DNA of 64,000 nucleotides from Arcanobacterium ihumii (GTDB taxonomy: Bacteria; Actinomycetota; Actinomycetes; Actinomycetales; Actinomycetaceae). Both the position numbers and the translations under genes were made by a program. Shown here piece after piece: positions 58,042-64,000 of the stretch. The notes under the pieces were generated by a model that saw nothing but the letters and a program-made list of their open reading frames with translations, had not been told where the DNA came from and did not search any database. How positions within the stretch are numbered: position 1 is the first letter of the stretch; each line of letters opens with the position of its first letter. The stretch spans positions 372,001 through 436,000 of the forward strand of contig NZ_UWOS01000002.1 in NCBI RefSeq assembly GCF_900604515.1. The letters are read 5' to 3'.

Positions 58042-59622
58042 GTGAACCCAACTGCCGAGAATCCCACCATCCTAGAGATGCGCAACATCTCAAAAGAATT
58101 TCCGGGAGTTCGTGCACTCGACAACGTCACCTTCCAAGTCACGCGAGGGAGTATTCATTCACTATGTGGCGAAAACGGTGCTGGAAAATCCACTCTTATG
58201 AAAGTTCTCTCTGGAGTCTGGCCTCACGGCACCTACTCCGGCGAAATTTTCTACGAAGGCGAAGAGTGCCAATTTAAGAATATTCGCGATTCCGAGACAC
58301 GTGGTATCGTAATTATCCATCAAGAGCTTGCTCTTATTCCTGAACTATCGATCGCCGAGAATATTTTCCTAGGCAGCGAGATTAAGAGCGGAATGAGCAT
58401 CGACTGGGTCGAAACTCGAAAGCGTGCTCGTCTCCTTCTAGCAGAAGTAGGTCTTGATGACGATCCAGATACTCCTGTGAAAGAACTTGGAGTTGGCAAA
58501 CAACAACTCGTCGAAATCGCCAAGGCGCTGTCAAAGAACGTCAAGCTTCTTATTCTTGACGAACCGACCTCGGCACTGAACGAAGAAGAGTCCGCCCATC
58601 TTCTTGATTTGATGATGAAGCAACGCGAGCGTGGCGTTTCTCAAATCATGATCTCTCACAAGCTCAACGAAATCGCATCCGTATCAGACAAGATTACCGT
58701 TATCCGCGACGGTAAGACCATCGAGACGATGTCTGTTGACGATGGCAATATTGACGAAGATCGAATCATCCGTTCTATGGTGGGTCGACCACTGGATAAC
58801 CGCTTCCCTGATCGCTCACCACGGATTGGTGATGTTGTGTTCGAGGTACGTAACTGGAACGTCCGCCATCCCGTCAACACGGACCGATTTATTTGCAAGA
58901 ACGAATCCTTTAACGTTCGCGCAGGCGAAGTAGTCGGCCTAGCAGGACTCATGGGCGCAGGACGAACCGAGCTGGCACGCTCGATTTTCGGTCGCTCCTA
59001 TGGAGTCTTTGAAAGCGGTCAGATCTTCATTAACGGTAAAGAAGTGACGATCAAGACCGTTCCTCAAGCAATTGCCGCAGGACTCGCCTACCTTCCTGAA
59101 GATCGAAAAGTTCAAGGCTTGAATCTTCTTGATGACATCAAGGGGCAAACAGTTTCGGCCAAATACAAGAAGGCTACCCATGGTGGTCTCTCGATCGACT
59201 GGCATCACGTCCGTCAAATTACAGAAGAATATCGACGTGACCTACGAATCAAGACGCCTTCGATCGATACCGGCGTTTCCACGCTTTCAGGTGGAAATAT
59301 GCAGAAAGTTGTTCTTGGTAAATGGATGTACACCGATCCACAAGTATTGATCCTCGATGAGCCAACGCGAGGTATTGACGTCGGCGCAAAATTTGAAATT
59401 TACACGCTGATTTCAAAACTTGCAGAGGCAGGAATGGCGATCATCGTCATCTCCTCTGAGCTCCCCGAGCTCCTCGGAATCACAGACCGTGTATACACCC
59501 TTTTCGAAGGTGCCATCACCGGCTCAGTTCCTACCCGCGAAGCCGATCAGGAAACATTGATGCGCCTCATGAACCCCACCTCGTCTAAAAATCCAATCCA
59601 AGAAAGTAGTTACCAACGATGA
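58042..59622 (+). CDS. mmsA: Multiple-monosaccharide ABC transporter, duplicated ATPase subunit
   Basis: The 526-residue ATPase energises sugar import. Domain 1 has GENGAGKSTLMK and LGVGKQQLVEIAKAL, LDEPTSALN; domain 2 has LSGGNMQKVVLGKW and LDEPTRGIDVG with a degenerate Walker A, typical of XylG/MglA/GguA-type proteins. GTG at 58042 preceded by GGAGGA is favoured over ATG at 58024, which lacks a site. The permease gene overlaps its stop (ATGATG). Confidence 0.9.
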   Translation: MNPTAENPTILEMRNISKEFPGVRALDNVTFQVTRGSIHSLCGENGAGKSTLMKVLSGVWPHGTYSGEIFYEGEECQFKNIRDSETRGIVIIHQELALIPELSIAENIFLGSEIKSGMSIDWVETRKRARLLLAEVGLDDDPDTPVKELGVGKQQLVEIAKALSKNVKLLILDEPTSALNEEESAHLLDLMMKQRERGVSQIMISHKLNEIASVSDKITVIRDGKTIETMSVDDGNIDEDRIIRSMVGRPLDNRFPDRSPRIGDVVFEVRNWNVRHPVNTDRFICKNESFNVRAGEVVGLAGLMGAGRTELARSIFGRSYGVFESGQIFINGKEVTIKTVPQAIAAGLAYLPEDRKVQGLNLLDDIKGQTVSAKYKKATHGGLSIDWHHVRQITEEYRRDLRIKTPSIDTGVSTLSGGNMQKVVLGKWMYTDPQVLILDEPTRGIDVGAKFEIYTLISKLAEAGMAIIVISSELPELLGITDRVYTLFEGAITGSVPTREADQETLMRLMNPTSSKNPIQESSYQR

Positions 59623-60875
59623 TGGCTTCTATTAAACAATTGCTCGGTGGCAACCTCCGCCAGCTGACCATGGTCATGGTCCTCTTACTGGAAATTCTCT
59701 TTTTCAATTGGCAAACAGGCGGAACCGTTCTTTCAGCACAGAATCTCCAGAACGTTATTTCTGGCAATGCTTACGTTTTGATCCTTGCAATGGGAATGGT
59801 ACTCGTCATTATTGCAGGCCACATCGACCTTTCGGTAGGTTCCGTTGCCGCCGTCGTCGGTATCGTCCTAGCGATCATGACGACAGTCAACGGTATGCCG
59901 TGGTGGGCAGGCCTACTTATCGCGCTCGGTTGTGGCGTCCTCGCTGGTCTGTGGAACGGTTTCTGGGTTGCGATCGTTGGAGTTCCCGCCTTCGTCGTTA
60001 CTCTGGCCGGAATGCTCTTCTTCCGTGGTCTTAACCAGTTCATTGGTAAGTCCACTTCTATCCCTGTACCAGGTCAAATTAAGATGCTCGGTGCCGGATA
60101 CATGAACTGGCTTCCACCGATTTCTTTTGGAAGCTGGATCGTTAATACCGAAACAATTATCTTGGCGGTTTTAGCAACAATCATCACAATTCTCATGAAG
60201 TTGCGTCGCCGTGCACGCCTGATCAAAGCAGGTGCAGAAGTAAATCCAACCTGGATCTTCATCTCCCAGCTTGCATTCTTCAGTGCAGCAATCCTCATTC
60301 TCGGATGGGTTTTTGCAACCGGACGTCCTGGAACTTCCTTCCCAATTTCCGGTCTGATCGTCGTCGGTCTATTTCTGATCTACAACTTCCTCGCGCGCAA
60401 TACCCCGCTTGGACGCGGTGTCTATGCGGTTGGAGGTAACCGCACTGCCGCAGCTCTCACCGGTATCTCGGTACGGCGTATCAATTACTTCGTAATGTTC
60501 AACTCCGCTTTCTTAGCCGCAATTGCCGCGATAGTCTTCGTCGGTCGCTCGGGAGCTTCAACTCCATTCGACGGTCAGAACTGGGAACTCGATGCAATTG
60601 CATCGGTATTCATCGGCGGTGCCTCGGTTTGGGGCGGTATTGGAACCCTTGGCGGAACGATGGTCGGTGCAATGGTTATGGCATTCCTCAACAATGGACT
60701 CCAGCTCCTTGGTGCAGGTGCTCACGTTACTTCGATGGTCAAGGGATTGGTTCTCCTTGCCGCGGTTGCCTTCGACGTCTTTTCTAAGATGCAGGGTCGC
60801 CCATCCATCATTGGTTCCTTAACCAAAGGGATCAAGAAAGACAAGACTGAACAAACAGCATTGGCCCAGGCGTAA
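59619..60875 (+). CDS. mmsB: Multiple-monosaccharide ABC transporter permease
   Basis: A 418-residue inner-membrane permease with ten or more hydrophobic segments of the XylH/GguB family. Conserved blocks are VIIAGHIDLSVGSVAAVVG, TLAGMLFFRGL and the late ASVFIGGASVWGGIGTLGGTMVGAMVMAFLNNG region. Basic cytosolic loop (KLRRRARLIKAG) in the middle. It overlaps the ATPase gene and precedes the binding protein after a hairpin-rich gap. Confidence 0.9.
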   Translation: MMASIKQLLGGNLRQLTMVMVLLLEILFFNWQTGGTVLSAQNLQNVISGNAYVLILAMGMVLVIIAGHIDLSVGSVAAVVGIVLAIMTTVNGMPWWAGLLIALGCGVLAGLWNGFWVAIVGVPAFVVTLAGMLFFRGLNQFIGKSTSIPVPGQIKMLGAGYMNWLPPISFGSWIVNTETIILAVLATIITILMKLRRRARLIKAGAEVNPTWIFISQLAFFSAAILILGWVFATGRPGTSFPISGLIVVGLFLIYNFLARNTPLGRGVYAVGGNRTAAALTGISVRRINYFVMFNSAFLAAIAAIVFVGRSGASTPFDGQNWELDAIASVFIGGASVWGGIGTLGGTMVGAMVMAFLNNGLQLLGAGAHVTSMVKGLVLLAAVAFDVFSKMQGRPSIIGSLTKGIKKDKTEQTALAQA

Positions 60876-60892
60876 TGCATTGAGTCATAAAT

Positions 60893-60967
60893 CAGCCACA
60901 CGCGGCTGAAATATTAAGACTGCGGCTTCGGCCGTGGAGCGATGTCGCTCTAACCTGGGGCACCAGG
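60893..60967 (+). repeat. Array of four tandem hairpins between permease and binding protein genes
   Basis: Within 75 nt four small stems follow each other: CAGCC/GGCTG (60893-60908), GCGGC-TTCG-GCCGT (60922-60935), GAGCG-ATGT-CGCTC (60937-60950) and CCTGG-GGCA-CCAGG (60954-60967). No T-run follows. Such structure may protect or process the message so that the binding protein is made in excess; this is inference. Confidence 0.75.
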
Positions 60968-60990
60968 ACTAAACATAAGTGAGGTAAAAA

Positions 60991-62109
60991 ATGCGAATGA
61001 TTAAAAAGGTCGCTGCGATCGGAGCAGTAGCAGCACTGTCGCTGTCTGCATGTTCGGGCAACGCTGGCGATAAATCCGACGGAAAGTCAGAGTCCGCCTC
61101 TGGCGGCAAAGACATCGGAATTTCCCTTCCACAGAAAACATCAGAGAACTGGGTTGAAGCAGAAAACTACTTCAATGAGCTCTGTGAATCTTCGAATCTC
61201 AAGTGTGATGTGCAGTTCGCCAATGACGGTGTTCCACAGCAACAGCAGCAGCTCGATGCAATGATCACAAACGGCGTTAAGGTACTCATCATCGGCGCCG
61301 TTGACGGAACCTCCCTTGGAACTCAACTCCAGAAGGCTGCAGATGCCAAGATTCCAGTAATTGCATACGATCGTCTTCTTCTCGAGACCAAGAACATTGA
61401 CTACTACGTTGCATACGACAACTTCGGTGTCGGCGTGAAACAAGGTGAAGCTCTTCTCAAGGGCCTCGAAGCAAAGAAGGCTGGTGGTCCTTGGAATATA
61501 GAGCTGATTGCTGGTTCCAACGACGATTCAAACTCTGCTAAGTTTTTCGATGGTGCGATCTCGGTTCTCAAGCCACAAATTGAGGCCGGCAAGGTAAAGA
61601 TCGTTTCAGGTCAGAACACCCAAGCTCAGGCTGCTACCCAAGGATGGAAGCCAGAGAATGCACAGTCCCGCATGGACGCAATCTTGACGCAGCATTACCC
61701 GGGTGCAGCTGTTCCAGATGGAATCCTTTCCCCGAACGATACCCTCGCTCGCGCTGCTCTTACCTCGGTTGAGCAGGCAGGAAAGTCTCCACTTCCAGTA
61801 GTAACCGGTCAGGATTCTGAGCTTGAGTCACTGAAGTGGATTATGCAGGGCAAGCAGTACTCCACCATCTCCAAGCCAACGAAGCCACTTGTTGAGAACG
61901 TAGTAGCTCTTGCAAAGGAACTTATCGCAGGCAAAAAGGATGTTGCTGAACTCAATGGCATCAAGGTTGATGCCAAGCAGTACAACAACAAGGTAAAGGA
62001 CGTTCCATCGTTCCTTCTCACCCCAGTTGTTGCCACCAAGGACAACGCTACTGAAGTCTACAAGGATGAGCCAAAGAAGCTCGAGGTAGTAAAGAGTGCA
62101 ACCAAGTAA
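60991..62109 (+). CDS. chvE: Multiple-monosaccharide ABC transporter substrate-binding lipoprotein (ChvE-like)
   Basis: A 372-residue periplasmic-binding-type lipoprotein. The lipobox LSLSACSG places the lipidated Cys near residue 21; a Ser/Gly/Lys linker follows and then a type I sugar-binding fold: GISLPQKTSENW, VIAYDRLLL, YVAYDNFGVGVKQG and LSPNDTLARAAL match ChvE/MmsE proteins. GAGG precedes the ATG. The sugars bound cannot be read directly; ChvE-type proteins bind several aldoses. Strong terminator after the stop. Confidence 0.9.
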   Translation: MRMIKKVAAIGAVAALSLSACSGNAGDKSDGKSESASGGKDIGISLPQKTSENWVEAENYFNELCESSNLKCDVQFANDGVPQQQQQLDAMITNGVKVLIIGAVDGTSLGTQLQKAADAKIPVIAYDRLLLETKNIDYYVAYDNFGVGVKQGEALLKGLEAKKAGGPWNIELIAGSNDDSNSAKFFDGAISVLKPQIEAGKVKIVSGQNTQAQAATQGWKPENAQSRMDAILTQHYPGAAVPDGILSPNDTLARAALTSVEQAGKSPLPVVTGQDSELESLKWIMQGKQYSTISKPTKPLVENVVALAKELIAGKKDVAELNGIKVDAKQYNNKVKDVPSFLLTPVVATKDNATEVYKDEPKKLEVVKSATK

Positions 62110-62127
62110 TTAGTTGACACAACTATT

Positions 62128-62164
62128 GGTGGAGGGTTGGAACGTGACGTTCCAACCCTCCACC
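62128..62164 (+). terminator. Terminator of the sugar transporter operon
   Basis: A perfect 17-bp stem from GGTGGAGGGTTGG at 62128 to CCTCCACC at 62164, with a 3-nt loop, lies 18 bases after the binding-protein stop. The tail CTTATGTGCTTTAAATTTT is only partly T-rich. Confidence 0.85.
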
Positions 62165-62265
62165 CTTATGTGCTTTAAATTTTCCTACATACTTCCGCGA
62201 AGTATCGTCAACAACTCTTTCCCTCTTAAAGATGCCATTAACTAATGCGTTCATAGACAAAGATT

Positions 62266-62314
62266 GGGGGAGAAAAAGTGTGAAAGCACTTTTTCTCCCC
62301 CCCCCCAAAAAAAA
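62266..62314. repeat. 15-bp hairpin followed by C10 and A8 homopolymer tracts
   Basis: GGGGGAGAAAAAGTG (62266-62280) and its complement (62287-62301) pair around a TGAAAG loop. The C-run 62297-62306 then passes into eight A (62307-62314). The site lies between two convergent operons, just behind the VOC gene on the minus strand. The hairpin may serve as terminator of that gene. Confidence 0.75.
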
Positions 62315-62329
62315 GCTGAGTAACTAGTC

Positions 62330-62884
62330 TTACATGTAATAAGAGCCGAACTTAGCCTTCTTCATGACTCGACCCACAATGTTGGAAGCCAGATCAAGGA
62401 CTATGCGGTTGGCGTGAAAATCAATGATCTCCACTAGGTTGCCATCCGGATCTTTCATAAAGGCCCAATGCGCACCATCTGTGAATTGGACACCGGTAAC
62501 AAATTCGACGCCTTTAGCTTCCAATGTTCGTTTCACTGCTGGAACATTGGAAACACCAACTGCGGCATGCGAATAACCTGCTTGATTCCAGTGAGTAGAT
62601 TGACCTAGTTCCTTTGGCTTGAATTCGAAAATCTCAAGCATTGCATTACTTTGAGTCCCTAGGAATCCGAGACGAACCGTCATCCCTTTCTGTCCATAGA
62701 GACATGCCAGCTTATCGGCGGCATCACCGTCAATATGCAGCTCATTGACTAGGTGGAAACCAAACATTTTGTTGTACCATTTCACTGCGGATTCGAAGTC
62801 GGATACTGTCACACCACAGTGGTTAAGTCCATGAATCTTTCCTCGAGTGACGAAAGACTTAACCATCTTTAATACGTCCTTCAT
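62330..62884 (-). CDS. VOC (glyoxalase/dioxygenase superfamily) protein
   Basis: A 184-residue protein with two beta-alpha-beta-beta-beta modules: GLNHCGVTVSDFESAVKWYNKMFGF with the first His ligand, ...FKPKE near 90, GYSHAAVGVSN with the second His, and DPDGNLVEIIDF with the Glu ligand. This pattern fits a metal-dependent VOC enzyme such as a methylmalonyl-CoA epimerase or lyase; the reaction is unknown. Start overlaps the upstream SCP2-like gene by four bases, so both are in one operon with the transketolase gene. Confidence 0.82.
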   Translation of the reverse strand: MKDVLKMVKSFVTRGKIHGLNHCGVTVSDFESAVKWYNKMFGFHLVNELHIDGDAADKLACLYGQKGMTVRLGFLGTQSNAMLEIFEFKPKELGQSTHWNQAGYSHAAVGVSNVPAVKRTLEAKGVEFVTGVQFTDGAHWAFMKDPDGNLVEIIDFHANRIVLDLASNIVGRVMKKAKFGSYYM

Positions 62885-63699
62885 TTGGCATATCCTCCAA
62901 CTGTTTGCATTAATTCACCAAGCTCAGCACCGTACTCTGGAGCTCCCTGCATGACGATCTTCTGCTGAACAGTTGATTGAATCATGTCATCGACGTCGAG
63001 TAGGATTCCCAGTGCACTACGTGTTGAATCAAAGGCCATTGCGAAAAACGGCTTCGACCTTGTGTAGGAGCCTCGTACAGCCTTAGATCGTCCTCCCTTT
63101 ACACGAATGTAGGCATCAAGGTCTTCGCGCCCAACCACGGTTAGTTGGTAAACACGATCTGGCTGACGAATTGCCCAGTCACGAAAGAGTGGATGTTTCG
63201 CCTTGTTGAGCTGTGAAATTCCGCTGGTCAACAGATAGAACATGCACTTAACCAAAAGTGCCTGATCATCTGGATCGTCCGGTGGCTCCGTGGCTCCCAA
63301 AAGAGCGGACATCTTAAGCAGCGATCGAACGATGGCAACCAATAGCCTCATATTCGAAAGTGCCCCCTTCATCTTTGGAAGTTTCAAGTCTCCAGTGAAG
63401 AATCCATTAAGGTCCTCTCTCGAAGCGAATTCCAACTCAAGGTTTGGAGCTACATGTTCCCCTAGCTTGACCTCAATCTCTCCTTCCTCGACGATCAAAT
63501 GTGTTGCGATCTTTCCAGGGTGCCCGTCGTCTCCCAGTTCCCCAGTCAAAGCGGAAATCTGGACCACACCCGTCTTTCCACGAAATGCTTTCTTCAAAGC
63601 CGGAGTTTCGTTAATGATTGGCTTTAAGACGGGTACGACGGCGTTAAGAAAAACGATGGTCTGGTACCGGATATCTTCCTGAGTTTTTTCCTCAGACAT
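62881..63699 (-). CDS. SCP2-like domain protein of unknown function
   Basis: This 272-residue protein is not a family I can name with certainty. Residues 55-130 (GKIATHLIVEEGEIEVKLG, ASREDLNGFFTGDLKLPKMKGALSN) resemble a sterol-carrier-protein-2 fold, which binds lipids. The rest is helical, with no catalytic motif or membrane segment. It lies 2 bases after the transketolase half and overlaps the VOC gene, so it is co-translated with both. Confidence 0.65.
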   Translation of the reverse strand: MSEEKTQEDIRYQTIVFLNAVVPVLKPIINETPALKKAFRGKTGVVQISALTGELGDDGHPGKIATHLIVEEGEIEVKLGEHVAPNLELEFASREDLNGFFTGDLKLPKMKGALSNMRLLVAIVRSLLKMSALLGATEPPDDPDDQALLVKCMFYLLTSGISQLNKAKHPLFRDWAIRQPDRVYQLTVVGREDLDAYIRVKGGRSKAVRGSYTRSKPFFAMAFDSTRSALGILLDVDDMIQSTVQQKIVMQGAPEYGAELGELMQTVGGYAK

Positions 63700-63701
63700 A
63701 A

Positions 63702-64000
63702 TCAGACCTCATCATCCCAGTCGTCGTCCTCCTCGATCTCGATGCGCATCAACTCTCGAGCAGTTTCGAGGATTCCGTTTTCATCGTAGCCGTAGTGAGC
63801 AAACAAATCTTCAGGCTGTCCGATCATTGCCCACTCATCTGGGATTCCAAGCTTACGGAACGCAAAACCTTTTCCAGTGCTCACCGCAACATCAGCAACA
63901 GCAGAGCCCAGCCCATGAGCAATGTTTGCATCCTCAACCGTGATGACCCTTCGTGTCTCAGCTACTGCTACCTTAATCGTTTCTTCATCAAGTGGTTTGA
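63702..64000 (-). CDS. Transketolase C-terminal half (partial, cut by window edge)
   Basis: About 98 residues at the C-terminus of a transketolase-family protein. The frame is open to position 64000. Near the edge it shows ETRRVITVEDANIAHGLGSAVAD, the C-terminal transketolase domain seen in split transketolases and DXS, then RKLGIPDEWAMIGQPEDLFAHYGYDENGI. The end is strongly acidic. Whether it is a split enzyme or a full one cannot be seen here; the shorter form is inferred. Confidence 0.8.
   Translation of the reverse strand, partial: KPLDEETIKVAVAETRRVITVEDANIAHGLGSAVADVAVSTGKGFAFRKLGIPDEWAMIGQPEDLFAHYGYDENGILETARELMRIEIEEDDDWDDEV

Noticed and set aside
1-64000. CRISPR, defence system, tRNA or rRNA genes
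   Set aside because: No regularly spaced repeats, no Cas or nuclease-helicase sets, no cloverleaf or rRNA sequence noticed in the gaps. A tRNAscan/Rfam run would settle the RNA genes.

Overview
The window looks like a chromosomal segment of an actinobacterium of moderate GC content, by eye near 50 %. The gene order rnhB, DUF2469, yraN, comM, dprA, xerC, M23 peptidase, rpsB, tsf ... pyrH, frr, cdsA, rlmN, dxr, rseP, ispG, GNAT, proS, rimP, nusA, ylxR, infB, rbfA, truB, ribF is the classic actinobacterial housekeeping order. The DUF2469 gene, the DUF4081-type GNAT next to ispG, the DivIVA-repeat protein, the amidohydrolase next to ffh and the translational ileS T-box also point to Actinomycetota. 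The moderate GC suggests Actinomycetaceae (Arcanobacterium/Trueperella-like); that family assignment is inference.

Positions 1-20.4 kb, almost all on the minus strand: ribF (cut by the window edge), a Cys/His/Gly-rich mini-protein abutting ribF, truB, rbfA, infB, ylxR, nusA and rimP (translation and transcription factors), then proS, a GNAT, ispG/dxr (non-mevalonate isoprenoid pathway), the rseP-type protease, a DivIVA-repeat protein, rlmN, cdsA, frr and pyrH. Only a DUF421 membrane protein and an exported orphan face the other way.

Positions 20.5-26.5 kb: a plus-strand block separates pyrH from tsf. It holds a YwiC-like membrane protein, a DHA2-type MFS exporter and a three-gene ECF transporter (S, T, fused A-A), plus a 38-residue Cys-rich protein on the minus strand.

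Positions 26.6-38.5 kb, minus strand: tsf-rpsB, xerC-dprA-comM-yraN-DUF2469-rnhB-lepB, rplS, a trmD fused to an acetyltransferase domain, rimM, and rpsP-KH. A plus-strand M23 peptidase interrupts.

Positions 39.5-54.1 kb: a plus-strand CDF metal transporter, then minus-strand amidohydrolase-ffh, ftsY, a small membrane protein, smc, ndk and folC-ileS. The ileS leader is a translational T-box riboswitch.

Positions 54.4-64 kb: an SDR oxidoreductase, proC, alanine dehydrogenase, an inducible-looking multiple-monosaccharide ABC transporter operon (ATPase, permease, binding lipoprotein), and a minus-strand operon at the edge with a split transketolase C-half, an SCP2-like protein and a VOC protein.

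I saw no tRNA, rRNA, CRISPR array, insertion sequence, prophage or defence cassette. The most unusual items are a perfect 22-bp inverted repeat inside the first codons of cdsA, the mini-protein in front of ribF, the TrmD-GNAT fusion, the hairpin array and palindromes of the sugar transporter operon, and an orphan T-box-like element at 39.35 kb.
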